Shown piece after piece: positions 32,548-41,246 of a stretch of DNA of 48,166 nucleotides. Position 1 is the first letter of the stretch; each line of letters begins with the position of its first letter. The stretch is from Phycisphaerales bacterium (GTDB taxonomy: Bacteria > Planctomycetota > Phycisphaerae > Phycisphaerales > UBA1924). Where the stretch lies: contig JADLBU010000001.1 of NCBI GenBank assembly GCA_020847535.1, positions 1 to 48,166 on the forward strand, in the 5' to 3' direction. The notes beneath the pieces are model-generated. The model worked only from the letters and a program-made list of their open reading frames with translations, did not search any database and was not told where the DNA came from. Made by a program: the position numbers and the translations under genes.

Positions 32548-33327
32548 ATGACCACGCCCGATGGACGGCCCGATGTGCCCGGTGGGGCGGTGGCGATCAT
32601 CCCGGCGCGGATGGCTTCGACGCGCTTTCCGGAGAAGGTGCTGGCGAGCAAGACGGGCAAGCCGCTGATTCAGCATGTGTATGAGTCGGCGGTGAGAGCC
32701 CGGCGCACCGGGCGCACGGTGATCGCCGCCGATGATCCGCGCATCGTGGAGTCAGCGCGGGGATTCGGGGCCGAGTGCATTCTCACCGGCGTTCATCATC
32801 CCAACGGGACGAGCCGGCTCGCGGAGGCGTCGAGCATTCTGGAACTGCGTCCGCGGACGATCGTGGTGAATGTGCAGGGGGATGAGCCGGAGATCGAGGG
32901 TGGGCTGATCGATGCGGTGGTCGATGTGCTGGAGCGATCGGGCGCCCCGGTTGCAACCGCTGCCGCCCCGTTTGTTCCGGGCGAGGATGCTTCCAATCCG
33001 AACATCGTCAAGGTTGTGCTGAGGGCGGATTCAACGGCGATGTATTTCTCGCGGTCGCTGGTTCCGTATCCGCGAGCGGGGGCGCCGACGGCGTTTCCTC
33101 TCAAGCACATCGGGATTTACGCGTACCGGGCATCGTTCCTTCAGACGTATATCTCGCTGACGGCGACGCCTCTGGAGACGACGGAGATGCTCGAGCAGCT
33201 GCGGGTGCTGGAGCACGGCCACGCGATCGCGGCGGCGATCTACCCGGTGATGTCCGTGGGGATCGATACACCCGAGCAGTACGAGGCGTTCGTGGCCCGG
33301 TGGCGGGCTCGGCAGGGCCGGCCGTAG
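32548..33327 (+). CDS. kdsB: 3-deoxy-manno-octulosonate cytidylyltransferase
   Basis: CMP-Kdo synthetase activates Kdo with CTP for the inner core of lipopolysaccharide. About 259 residues from ATG 32548, which follows GAGGCAGGC; ATG 32518 gives ten extra residues. Motifs: VAIIPARMASTRFPEKVLA (nucleotide loop with R and K), VIAADDPRIVESARGFGAEC, VNVQGDEPEIE (metal-binding Asp), HIGIYAYRASFL and LETTEMLEQLRVLEHG. Its presence implies a Kdo-containing outer membrane. The fold is shared with other cytidylyltransferases, but the QGDEP and GIYAYR signatures fit KdsB. Confidence 0.93.
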   Translation: MTTPDGRPDVPGGAVAIIPARMASTRFPEKVLASKTGKPLIQHVYESAVRARRTGRTVIAADDPRIVESARGFGAECILTGVHHPNGTSRLAEASSILELRPRTIVVNVQGDEPEIEGGLIDAVVDVLERSGAPVATAAAPFVPGEDASNPNIVKVVLRADSTAMYFSRSLVPYPRAGAPTAFPLKHIGIYAYRASFLQTYISLTATPLETTEMLEQLRVLEHGHAIAAAIYPVMSVGIDTPEQYEAFVARWRARQGRP

Positions 33328-33471
33328 TTGGTTGTAGTTGGGGGCATGGCTCGATGCAAGTCTGCTACATTGAAATCGCGGATTGAACCTGGGTTGAAAT
33401 CCTGCGGGGCGTTGTCCCAAGGGATCTGGATCGGAATCGCCGCACCGTCTGAAGGGAGGAGCGGACCCCTC

Positions 33472-34557
33472 GTGACTGCCGTGATCGACCTGAGGCACGT
33501 TTCGAAGACCTACGGGCGCCGGGTCCGCGCCTTGCGCGGGATCTCGATGCACGTCGAGAAGGGGGAGATCTTCGGGCTCTTGGGGCCCAACGGGGCGGGC
33601 AAGAGCACGCTGGTCAAGATCCTGATGACGGTGATCAGTCCCAGCCGTGCGGAGGGGACGATGCTGGGGGCTCGGATCGGGGATAAGGGGACGCTTGCCA
33701 AGGTCGGGTATCTCCCCGAGCATCACCGGTTTCCCGAGTATCTCACGGGGCGGCAGGTGATCGAGTTCTACGGGGCGATGGCGATGGTGCGTCGCCGGGA
33801 GCGCAAGGCCAAGGCTGCGGGACTTCTGGATCTGGTCGGCATGACCGACTGGGCGGACACCAGGGTGAAGGGGTACTCCAAGGGGATGCGCCAGCGCATC
33901 GGGATCGCCCAGGCGCTGGTGAACAGCCCCGAGTTGATCGTGCTGGATGAGCCGACCGATGGGGTGGATCCGGTAGGTCGGCGCGATATTCGCATGATCC
34001 TGACCAGGCTCAAGCAGGAGGGATGCACGGTCTTCCTGAACTCGCACCTTCTGAGCGAGCTGGAGATGGTGTGCGATCGGGTGGCGATCCTGGTGCAGGG
34101 GCAGGTGTCATCGCAGGGGACGATTGAGGAATTGACGCGGGATCAGCAGCGATACGAGATCGAGATCGCGTTGCCGGAGGGGTCCGCGATCGATCCGGGG
34201 TTGTTGCTGCCGGCGGGGACAGCGCGGGCGTTGGAGGCCCCGGCCGCGGCCGGGATCACGGCAGCGCCGCAGGGGGCGGCGGGGAATGGCCTGGCGGTTT
34301 TCCGCGGGACACTGACGAGCGGTGAATCGGTGATTGCGGATGCGGAGTTGATCCGTGTCGGGGCGCGCGATCCGGGGCCGATCCAGCCGATCCTCGATGG
34401 CTTGCGTTCGCGGGGCATCACGATCAAGGCGGTGCGGGCGGTGCGGCCGTCGCTGGAAGACCTGTTCATGCAGGCGGTGATCGACCCTGTGACGGGCAAG
34501 GCCTTGGCGCCGGGGGCTGAGCACTCACCGAAGAAGAGCAAGAAGGAGGGTGGCTGA
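33472..34557 (+). CDS. ABC transporter ATP-binding protein
   Basis: This ATPase subunit of an export-type ABC transporter (361 residues from GTG 33472) is preceded by GAAGGGAGGA; the frame to 33328 runs upstream without family sequence. Seen: Walker A LGPNGAGKSTLVK, Q-loop region VGYLPEHHRFPEYL, signature YSKGMRQRIGIAQAL, Walker B LIVLDEPTDGVDP and the switch His in LNSHLLSEL. The C-terminal 130 residues are a regulatory extension typical of the NatA/Gld-type exporters. It overlaps the permease start by one base (TGATG at 34555-34559), so the pair is translationally coupled. Confidence 0.93.
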   Translation: MTAVIDLRHVSKTYGRRVRALRGISMHVEKGEIFGLLGPNGAGKSTLVKILMTVISPSRAEGTMLGARIGDKGTLAKVGYLPEHHRFPEYLTGRQVIEFYGAMAMVRRRERKAKAAGLLDLVGMTDWADTRVKGYSKGMRQRIGIAQALVNSPELIVLDEPTDGVDPVGRRDIRMILTRLKQEGCTVFLNSHLLSELEMVCDRVAILVQGQVSSQGTIEELTRDQQRYEIEIALPEGSAIDPGLLLPAGTARALEAPAAAGITAAPQGAAGNGLAVFRGTLTSGESVIADAELIRVGARDPGPIQPILDGLRSRGITIKAVRAVRPSLEDLFMQAVIDPVTGKALAPGAEHSPKKSKKEGG

Positions 34558-35774
34558 TGCTCACCCAGACCCTCGCGCTGCTGGTCGATGCCTACCGGGA
34601 GCTCAACGCCAAGCGGCTCTTCTGGATCGTGCTGGTGCTGTCGGCGCTGATCGTGCTGGCGATGGCGGGGATCGGGATCAACGAGAAGGGCATCACGATC
34701 CTGTGGTGGACGCTTGAGATCCCGATGATCAACACGGGGATGATCTCCAAGCCGACGTTCTACAAATCGTTCCTGTTCATCCCGCTGGGGTTCAACATCT
34801 GGCTTTCGTGGGCGGCGACCATTTTGGCGCTGATCTCGACGGCGTCGATCATTCCGGACTTTGTGAGCTCGGGGTCGATCGAGCTGGCGCTTTCGCGGCC
34901 GATCGGCCGGCTGCGGCTGTTTCTGACGAAATTCGTGACCGGTCTGCTGTTCGTGGCGTTGCAGGTGTCGGTGTTCAGCGTCGGGGCGTTCCTGGTGATC
35001 GGCATCCGGGGTGAGTCGTGGGAGCCGAAGATCTTTACGGCGATCCCGCTGGCGCTGGCGTTCTTCAGCTACCTGTTCTCGTTCTGCGCGCTGGTGGGGC
35101 TGATCACGCGATCGACGATCAGCTCGCTGCTGGTGACGGGGCTCTTGTGGATCGTGATCTTCCTTGTGCATGTGGGAGAGACCGGGATCGTGCTGCGGCT
35201 CAAGGAGGAGCAGAAGTACCGGATCGAGATCGCCGAGAACCGGGTTCAGGTGGCCCTTCCCAAGCAGATCGCCGAGCAGGAGGAGAAGGCCAAGGAGCCT
35301 CCGACCCCCACGATCACGGGTGATTCTCCGGAGGCGGTAAGGGCCAAGGAGGAGTATGACCGCGCCAAGCGCCTGGCGAGCCGGGCGCAGGAGCGGGTCG
35401 ATCGGCTGCGTGAGAACCTGACGGCCGCCGATACGCGCCTGAAAGAGCTCCGGGATGGGCTGCCCAAGTTCGAGCGGATCCACACCTGGTTCTACGCGGC
35501 CAAGTCGATCCTTCCCAAGACCTCGGAGACGCTGGGTCTGCTCGAGCGACAGATCGTTTCGATTTCAGATCTGGATCGCATTCAGGATCCCAACGCCGAT
35601 CTGGTGGTCGATGAGGATGATGTCGGCGGACGCATCGATCCGCGCGTGCTTGGCAAGCGCATGGATGTCATCATCCGGAGCCGGTCGGTCGGGTGGGTGG
35701 TGGGGACTTCGCTGGCATTCGAGTTCTGTATTCTCGGGATCGCGGCGTGGATCTTCTGCGGGCGGGATTTCTGA
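34557..35774 (+). CDS. ABC-2 type permease with large periplasmic/cytoplasmic loop
   Basis: This membrane partner (405 residues) of the preceding ATPase has six likely TM helices: LFWIVLVLSALIVLAMAGI, FNIWLSWAATILALISTAS, FVTGLLFVALQVSVFSVGA, AIPLALAFFSYLFSFCALVG, SSLLVTGLLWIVIFLVHV and the last VGTSLAFEFCILGIAAWIFC. Between TM5 and TM6 sits a charged, coiled-coil-like loop of about 150 residues (AEQEEKAKEPPTPT ... RLASRAQERVDRLRENLT), longer than usual for NatB/NosY-type permeases. The conserved SSGSIELALSRPIGR element matches the coupling region of such permeases. The substrate is unknown. Confidence 0.88.
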   Translation: MLTQTLALLVDAYRELNAKRLFWIVLVLSALIVLAMAGIGINEKGITILWWTLEIPMINTGMISKPTFYKSFLFIPLGFNIWLSWAATILALISTASIIPDFVSSGSIELALSRPIGRLRLFLTKFVTGLLFVALQVSVFSVGAFLVIGIRGESWEPKIFTAIPLALAFFSYLFSFCALVGLITRSTISSLLVTGLLWIVIFLVHVGETGIVLRLKEEQKYRIEIAENRVQVALPKQIAEQEEKAKEPPTPTITGDSPEAVRAKEEYDRAKRLASRAQERVDRLRENLTAADTRLKELRDGLPKFERIHTWFYAAKSILPKTSETLGLLERQIVSISDLDRIQDPNADLVVDEDDVGGRIDPRVLGKRMDVIIRSRSVGWVVGTSLAFEFCILGIAAWIFCGRDF

Positions 35775-36168
35775 TCGGGGTGCAGGAGAGTTCACCACGT
35801 GGGGCACGGAGAGCCACAGGGAGAGAGAGGGATTGGGGAAGAGACATGGACGGGTGGTGCCGTCTCTGGCTCGATGTTGCCTCTCTGTAATCTCCGTGTT
35901 CTCCGCAGTGCATGCATGCTTTATCCGAGATTTCCGGGGTGGTGCATCGCACGGGTCGCGTCGAACGCCACGAGCACCGCCTTCGGGGTGCGAGCGAATT
36001 CGGGCATGGCCCCCGGGGGTGTCGCTCGCCGGGCCTCGCTCCACACCCCGGCTACGAACGGCCAGCCCTGTCGGGCTGCTGAGAGAAGCAAACGCGGCAA
36101 TCGCCGGCCGAAACACCCGCAAGTGCCGGGTGATCCGAAGCCACTTGCTTGAGCGTGCGATGGGGCGG
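35775..36168. other. Gene-free interval with two repeat types
   Basis: 394 nt between convergent genes. The first part (about 35793-35825 and 35884-35915) carries CACCACG..GGCACGGAGA-like strings in inverted orientation. The second part holds repeat family 2 copy B (35969-36095). No coding frame with family character is seen. Confidence 0.6.
35969..36095. repeat. Structured intergenic repeat family 2, copy B
   Basis: CACGAGCACCGCCTTCGGGG, CCGGGGGTGTCGCTCGC, CTCGCTCCACACCCCGG and CCAGCCCTGTCGGGCTG line up with the copy at 28284-28410. Short stems (CAGCCC/GGGCTG; GGGGTGT/ACACCCC) are preserved while the spacers differ. Confidence 0.7.
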
Positions 36169-37293
36169 TTACTTCTGCTTGGCGAGCATCGCGATCAGCA
36201 CGATGATGCCGATGAGTGCGAGGCCGCCGAGGATTGCCAGCGTGATCTTGATCCAGCTGTAGGGCCGCTCGCCCTGGACCTCGCCTGTGCGGGCGTTCAC
36301 GAGTACGCGGAAGAGCTTCTCGCGGAAGCGGTAGGCGCCGATCCAGATCGGCAGCAGGATGTGCTTGAAGGTGATGTCGTGGTACTTGACGCGCTTGGAG
36401 CTGATGCGCTGCTCATCCCCGCCGATGTCCGAGCAGATGGTGGAATCGATGATGGGGGCCATGATCCCCTTGGCGATGTTGAAGCCCTGGGGGAGGTCGA
36501 TCTGGTAGCTCTCGGCCATGAAGCCGCTGAGGTAATCATCCGCGTACGAGGAGAGCGCCTTGAGATCCCAGGGCTCGAGCTTGCGGGAGTAGGCATCGGG
36601 GAGTGAGCGGCTGGCGAGCACGAGGAGATCGTCGAACTCGTTGTCAACGACTCCCGATGCGGGGGTCCAGCGGGTGCGGCGTTCCCGGCGGGTGCGCTGG
36701 ACGGCCTTGCCGTTCTCGTATGCGGTGTAGCTGACGGTGACGTAGTAGTAATCACCGCGGAAGCCGGTGTAGTTGGTCACGGTCCCGCAGTCGTAGGTCC
36801 AGGCGGGGTAGTAGATGCCCTTGATGACACCCTCGATGTCGGCGAACCGCTTGATGCGGGTGGGGGCGAACCAGAGGCTCTTGATCCAGGCGCGGACGCG
36901 ATCGGCAGCGCCGCGGCGATCGATCGCGAAGGGGAGGAGTGCCCTGGGCTTGATGGTGCGGCGGGTGAGGGATTGGAGGACGATGTTGCTGCGGCAGTAG
37001 GGGCAGGAGAGTGAGGTGACGTTGGGGGGGCGATCGATCTCGGCCGCGCAGGCATCGCATTTGACCACGTCATGCTCGACGTGCTCTGAGGATTCATCCA
37101 GGGAGCGCAGAGCTTCGTGGAAATCGAGTTCCTCGACGACCTGGCTGGCGCCCGCGATCGCGTTCTCGTGGTTGCAGTAAGGACAGATGAGCGAATCGGA
37201 GCCCGGCTTGAACTCGAGCTTGGCTCCGCACTTAGCGCAGGGGAAGCGGATCCCCTCGGCGTGCACCGGTATTGTCGGGTCTGTTTGGCTCAT
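36169..37293 (-). CDS. Double zinc-ribbon, C-terminally membrane-anchored protein
   Basis: 374 residues from ATG 37293. Two zinc ribbons lie at the N-terminus: CAKCGAKLEFKPGSDSLICP ending in CPYC (about 19-40), and CDACAAEIDRPPNV..LSCPYC (about 78-99). A central domain follows (LLPFAIDRRGAADRVRAWIK, GIYYPAWTYDCGTVTNYTG, RVKYHDITFKHILLPIWIGA), and one TM helix closes the chain (ITLAILGGLALIGIIVLIAM). This layout is shared by bacterial 'TFIIB-type zinc ribbon' proteins found next to SPFH proteins, as here (next gene 63 nt upstream). Its job is unknown, perhaps membrane stress or scaffold function with the SPFH partner. Confidence 0.87.
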   Translation of the reverse strand: MSQTDPTIPVHAEGIRFPCAKCGAKLEFKPGSDSLICPYCNHENAIAGASQVVEELDFHEALRSLDESSEHVEHDVVKCDACAAEIDRPPNVTSLSCPYCRSNIVLQSLTRRTIKPRALLPFAIDRRGAADRVRAWIKSLWFAPTRIKRFADIEGVIKGIYYPAWTYDCGTVTNYTGFRGDYYYVTVSYTAYENGKAVQRTRRERRTRWTPASGVVDNEFDDLLVLASRSLPDAYSRKLEPWDLKALSSYADDYLSGFMAESYQIDLPQGFNIAKGIMAPIIDSTICSDIGGDEQRISSKRVKYHDITFKHILLPIWIGAYRFREKLFRVLVNARTGEVQGERPYSWIKITLAILGGLALIGIIVLIAMLAKQK

Positions 37294-37356
37294 GGCCCGT
37301 GAGCGGCGGCGAACATGGTCGCGCGCCGCGTTCGATCGGCTCCTTGATGCGATCGG

Positions 37357-38466
37357 TTAGCTTGGCAGGGGGGGCGGGATGGCCGACCCACCGCCAGCGC
37401 TGAGTACACCGGCGAGCGCCTGCACTTGGCCCGCGGGGAGCCAGGTCGCCATGCCGGGGGACCAGACCAGGGTCTGGGCGGTCAGTTGGCCGGACTGGGC
37501 GTAGCCCTGGAGTGTTCCGACATCGAAGGGGCCGGCCTTCTGGTTGTTGATCGCGATGTGGTACATGGGGAGTGGGGGCGCGGAGGGCTGGTGTGCTCCG
37601 GACACCGACTGGCCCATCGATTGTGCCATCTGCTGGCCCATGGCGATCCCAGCGCCCAGGCCGATGCCAGCGCCGGCAGCTCCGCCGGGGTTCTTGGCGG
37701 CATCTCCGATCGCGTTGGCGGACTGGAACTGGGTGTAGCGGTTGAGATCCCCGATGACACCCATGCTGGTGCGCTTGTCCATCGCCTGCTCGACCTCGGG
37801 GGGGAGGGAGATGTTCTCGATGAGCAGGGAGGGGAGATCGATGCCGTAGGCATCCAGCTCGGGCTTGAGCTTGGCGAGCATGCCGGCGGTGAGCGTGTCG
37901 TAGTTGGCGGCCAGGTCGAGGGCGGGGAGCTTGCTTTCTCCGACGGTCTCGGAGAACTGCGAGACGATCATGTTGCGGAGCTGGGTGACGATCTCATCGG
38001 TGGTGAAGCGTGCATCGGTGCCGACGGCGGCGCGGACCAGGTCGACGGGCTTCTCGACGCGCATGACGTAGGTGCCGAAGGCCCGCAGACGCACGGGTCC
38101 GAACTCCGGATCCCGGAGCATGATGGGGTTCATGGTGCCCCACTTGAGATCCGTGAAGCGCTTGAGGTTGACGAAATAGACCTCGGCCTTGAAGGGGCTC
38201 TCGAAACCGTGCTTCCACCCCTTGAGCTTGCCGAGGATGGGCAGGTTTTGCGTGGTGAGCGTGAAGGTGCCGGGGAACTGGAAGACGTCGGCGATCGCGC
38301 CCTCGTTGACGAAGATCGCCGCCTGGGTCTCGCGAACGACCAGCTTGGCGCCGTTCTTGATCTCGTTGTCGTGACGCGGATACCTCCAGACGATGGTGTC
38401 GCTGGTCGAGTCGAGCCACTCGATGATGTCGATCAGTTCCCCGCGAAGTGCATCCCAGATTCCCAT
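37357..38466 (-). CDS. SPFH-domain (YdjI/virion-core-like) protein with GYF_2 domain
   Basis: 369 residues from ATG 38466, preceded by GGAGGTC at good spacing; the frame to 38604 is unsupported. The N-terminal SPFH/band-7 like domain (about 15-230: DTIVWRYPRHDNEIKNGAKL, VVRETQAAIFVNEGAI, FVNLKRFTDLKWGT) ends in helices typical of oligomerising stomatin relatives. A Gly/Ala/Met-rich linker follows (GGAAGAGIGLGAGIAMGQQM). The C-terminus is GYF_2-like (YHIAINNQKAGPFDVGTLQG ... TLVWSPGMATWLPAGQV), a Pro-ligand-binding type module. It probably forms a membrane-associated scaffold with the zinc-ribbon protein encoded directly downstream. There is no signal peptide. Confidence 0.9.
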   Translation of the reverse strand: MGIWDALRGELIDIIEWLDSTSDTIVWRYPRHDNEIKNGAKLVVRETQAAIFVNEGAIADVFQFPGTFTLTTQNLPILGKLKGWKHGFESPFKAEVYFVNLKRFTDLKWGTMNPIMLRDPEFGPVRLRAFGTYVMRVEKPVDLVRAAVGTDARFTTDEIVTQLRNMIVSQFSETVGESKLPALDLAANYDTLTAGMLAKLKPELDAYGIDLPSLLIENISLPPEVEQAMDKRTSMGVIGDLNRYTQFQSANAIGDAAKNPGGAAGAGIGLGAGIAMGQQMAQSMGQSVSGAHQPSAPPLPMYHIAINNQKAGPFDVGTLQGYAQSGQLTAQTLVWSPGMATWLPAGQVQALAGVLSAGGGSAIPPPLPS

Positions 38467-38680
38467 GACCGACCTCCGTTCGTGCGGAACCACCCAAGAA
38501 GTCTCCACCCTGACGTGCCGGAATCGTAGTGGACATCCCGGCGCGGTGGAGGTTTTTTTCTCCCGCCGGAGAGCATTGTTCGTGATGCACGCCGGCGGTT
38601 TCATCCCGGAGGCCGAACCCTCACTTCCAGCCCCAAAAGCCGTGTGTGGTCCGCTCCCCGCAGCGCACGAACAATCCGCG

Positions 38681-39373
38681 ATGCGGCCAATTCACCCTTC
38701 ATGCACGCTTGTTCCGTCCCTGATGCTCTCGGCGATCCTGCTGGCGAGCGGAACTCTCACCGGCTGCGCTTCCACCGGGATCGCGATCCGGGAGTCCTTC
38801 GGCTACGTCAAACGCGAGCAGCTTGTCGATCGGGTCGAGGAGGCCCGGGATGAGCAGGTGGAGGCAAAGAAACAGTTCGAGTCGGCCCTGGCCGAGTTCC
38901 TGGCCGTCACCGGGATCGCCGGGAGCCCCGGCACGAAGGAGCTCGAGGAGAAGTACGTCAACCTCAAGAAGTCGTACGACAAGAGCGAATCGCAGGCTCA
39001 GGAGGTTCGAGACCGGATCGAGAGCGTGGAGAACGTCGCCGAGGCGCTGTTCAAGGAGTGGCGCGGGGAGCTGGATGAGTACACGGACCAGTCGATGCGG
39101 AGCCTGAGCCAGAAGCAGCTTGACGACACCCGGGCCAACTACGACAAGCTGCTGGCGGCGATGAAGAACGCGGCATCGAAGATGGATCCGGTGCTCGCTC
39201 GGTTCAAGGACCAGACGCTGTTCCTCAAGCACAACCTCAATGCGAGGGCGATCTCATCGCTTCAGGGGACGGCGACGCAGGTGCAGAGCGATGTGTCAGC
39301 GCTGATCGGTGAGATGGAAGCGGCGATCAACGAGGCGAACACGTTCATCAGCCAGATGCAGTCGGCTTCCTGA
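38681..39373 (+). CDS. DUF2959-family lipoprotein
   Basis: 230 residues from ATG 38681 (MRPIHPSCTLVPSLMLSAIL), a signal peptide with lipobox LTGC. The mature part is a helical, coiled-coil-rich chain (GYVKREQLVDRVEEARDEQV, KKSYDKSESQAQEVRDRIES, LEEKYVNLKK, DTRANYDKLLAAMKNAASK) matching DUF2959-type proteins of unknown function. The upstream frame to 38393 lacks family sequence. It is followed 8 nt later by proC, so the two are likely co-transcribed. Confidence 0.87.
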   Translation: MRPIHPSCTLVPSLMLSAILLASGTLTGCASTGIAIRESFGYVKREQLVDRVEEARDEQVEAKKQFESALAEFLAVTGIAGSPGTKELEEKYVNLKKSYDKSESQAQEVRDRIESVENVAEALFKEWRGELDEYTDQSMRSLSQKQLDDTRANYDKLLAAMKNAASKMDPVLARFKDQTLFLKHNLNARAISSLQGTATQVQSDVSALIGEMEAAINEANTFISQMQSAS

Positions 39374-39381
39374 AGAATCCC

Positions 39382-40230
39382 ATGCCGCACGACCCCCAAG
39401 AGCAGTATCTGCCTCCGTTGGTCATCGGCGGTGGCAACATGGCGCGGGCGATCGTGCAGGGGGCACGCCGGCGCGGGGTAGAGCGGTTCCGGGGCGGGTG
39501 GCTTGCCGAACCGGATATGGGCAAGCACGCGGGGTTCAGGGAAGCGGGGATGGCGACGTTTGGTTCGGCTGCCGAGGCCGCGGCGGGGATCGCGGCCGGC
39601 GATGCGACGCTTCCGATCATTCTGGCGATTAAGCCGCAGATGTTGTCGGATGCGGTGTCGGGGCTGGCGGAGAAGCTCGGGGGACGCAGGACGCTGGTGG
39701 TGTCGATTTTGGCTGGCACGCCGATTTCGAGGATCCGGGAGCTGTTTGCGGGGCACGAACGGATCGTGCGCGTGATGCCCAATCTGGCGGCGAGCATCGG
39801 GGAGGGGGCGACGGCGATCAGCGCGGCGACGGCGGTGGCGGCGGATGTGGAGCTGGTGCGCGAGATCTTTGAGGCTGTGGGTCCGCTGGTGGTGGAGCTG
39901 GATGAATCGCTGATGGATGCGTTCACCGCGCTGGCGGGTTCGGGACCGGCGTATGTGTTTTTTCTTGCGGAGGCGATGGCCAAGGCGGGTGAGGCGATCG
40001 GGTTTGATGCCCAGACTGCGCTCGCGATCACTCGGCAGACGATCGCGGGGGCGGCGCAGTTGCTTGCGGGTTCGGCGGAGGATCCGGATCGGTTGCGTGC
40101 GGCGGTGACGAGCAAGGGGGGGACGACGGCGGCGGCGAGCGGGGTGCTGGAATCGCGTGGTGTGATGCAGGCGTGGGTGGATGCGATCATCGCGGCGCGG
40201 GATCGCGGTCGGGAGTTGTCGAAGCTGTAA
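39382..40230 (+). CDS. proC: Pyrroline-5-carboxylate reductase
   Basis: 282 residues. It reduces 1-pyrroline-5-carboxylate to L-proline with NAD(P)H, the last step of proline synthesis. The N-terminal Rossmann loop is VIGGGNMARAIVQGA. Further motifs are ILAIKPQMLSDAVSGL, VVSILAGTPISRI, RVMPNLAASIGEGATAI and the C-terminal dimer and active-site region TALAGSGPAYVFFLAEAM, TVAGAAQLL-like TIAGAAQLLAG and TSKGGTTAAASGVLES. ATG 39382 is used. Length and motifs are normal. Confidence 0.95.
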   Translation: MPHDPQEQYLPPLVIGGGNMARAIVQGARRRGVERFRGGWLAEPDMGKHAGFREAGMATFGSAAEAAAGIAAGDATLPIILAIKPQMLSDAVSGLAEKLGGRRTLVVSILAGTPISRIRELFAGHERIVRVMPNLAASIGEGATAISAATAVAADVELVREIFEAVGPLVVELDESLMDAFTALAGSGPAYVFFLAEAMAKAGEAIGFDAQTALAITRQTIAGAAQLLAGSAEDPDRLRAAVTSKGGTTAAASGVLESRGVMQAWVDAIIAARDRGRELSKL

Positions 40231-40365
40231 CGCACCCTCACTCCTGGTATCACTCGCGTTCCCGAAGGGTCGATGCGGACTGGCCTCGTGCGCAGCGCAG
40301 GATTTGCTATATCGATTGTGAAATCAGGCCAATCTGAGGCATAGTTGGAGAATAAGTTGCAACCA

Positions 40366-40379
40366 GGGGGGGGGGGGGG
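40366..40379 (+). repeat. 14-G homopolymer upstream of a PEP-CTERM gene
   Basis: An uninterrupted run of 14 G lies 55 nt before ATG 40435, preceded by an AT-rich stretch (TTGTGAAATCAGGCC, AGAATAAGTTG) unlike the surrounding GC-rich DNA. Such tracts can slip; it may vary promoter spacing or leader length. It could also be affected by sequencing error. Confidence 0.7.
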
Positions 40380-40434
40380 TAGCGTAGAAAAGAGAGGGCG
40401 GACCAATGGTGCCACAGGGCCGGGGAGGATCGCG

Positions 40435-41133
40435 ATGGCGAAGCGAGTTCTCGGAACAAGCGTGGGGATGGCGGCGGCGGTTGGCCTTGCGATGCTCGCC
40501 GCGGCGAGCCAGCCCTCGTGGGGTGCCGTGACCGTCTACGACAACTCGGATGGGACGTTCTTCTGGAAACTGAGCATACGGGATGTCGATGGCACACCGT
40601 ACCCCGGCACGTTCCTGGATATCACGCAACCGCCGACACAGAGCGGAGCACGGAGGCCCGGGACTTTGGGAAAGTGGTATTACCCCAACCAGTCAAGCGA
40701 TGAACCGGCGATCCGAAATCTGATTGGTGAAACCGGCGTTCAGACTGCGCGAACGACAGACTTGGTGACATTTCCGTGGGATGATATTCATATTCAAACC
40801 CGACCTATTCGAGATTATGATCCAGGCGAACGGGTGGAAGCGTCTGCTAACTGGCATGTTGGTGCGCCATATTTTTTTCATCTCCCCTTCAGCTATAGCT
40901 TCGAAGAGGGCACGCCCGGAATCAAAGATCCGACGTATGTCGGCATTCGTGTCAAGCTTGCCGATAACCAGTGGCACTACGGCTGGATCTACTTCACAGA
41001 GTACCAGTGGCCGATGATGTGGGCATATGAGACAGAGCCTAACGTGCCTATCCAGGTTCCTATTCCGGAACCTACCGGCGCGAGTCTGATCGTGTGTGGG
41101 TTGAGCCTGAGTTTCCGGCGACATCGAAGTTGA
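40435..41133 (+). CDS. PEP-CTERM secreted protein, function unknown
   Basis: 232 residues from ATG 40435 with GGGGAGGA at good spacing. A signal peptide (MAKRVLGTSVGMAAAVGLAM to about ASQPSWG|AVT) and C-terminal PIPEPTGASLIVCGLSLSFR plus basic RHRS form a PEP-CTERM sorting signal, the exosortase/archaeosortase-type surface-anchoring tag. The mature domain (VYDNSDGTFFWKLSIRDVDG, YVGIRVKLADNQWHYGWIYF) is a beta-sandwich-like extracellular module common in planctomycetes. It may be phase-variable through the poly-G tract. Confidence 0.85.
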   Translation: MAKRVLGTSVGMAAAVGLAMLAAASQPSWGAVTVYDNSDGTFFWKLSIRDVDGTPYPGTFLDITQPPTQSGARRPGTLGKWYYPNQSSDEPAIRNLIGETGVQTARTTDLVTFPWDDIHIQTRPIRDYDPGERVEASANWHVGAPYFFHLPFSYSFEEGTPGIKDPTYVGIRVKLADNQWHYGWIYFTEYQWPMMWAYETEPNVPIQVPIPEPTGASLIVCGLSLSFRRHRS

Positions 41134-41246
41134 TCCGAAATCGCTGTGTTGAGCCGCCGCTCGGCGCGGCGGTTCTCGCGATACGTTTGCTACGTTGACC
41201 ACGCGGTTGATACGCGTGTATCGGCGCGTGGCTGTGGAGGTTCTTC

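Noticed and set aside
34143..35483. 446-codon minus-strand ORF opposite the ABC operon
   Set aside because: Antisense of conserved ABC subunits; composition of a shadow frame.
40345..40434. TTG 40345 as start of the PEP-CTERM gene with poly-G inside the coding region
   Set aside because: ATG 40435 has a good ribosome site and starts exactly at the signal peptide; the tract is more likely in the leader.
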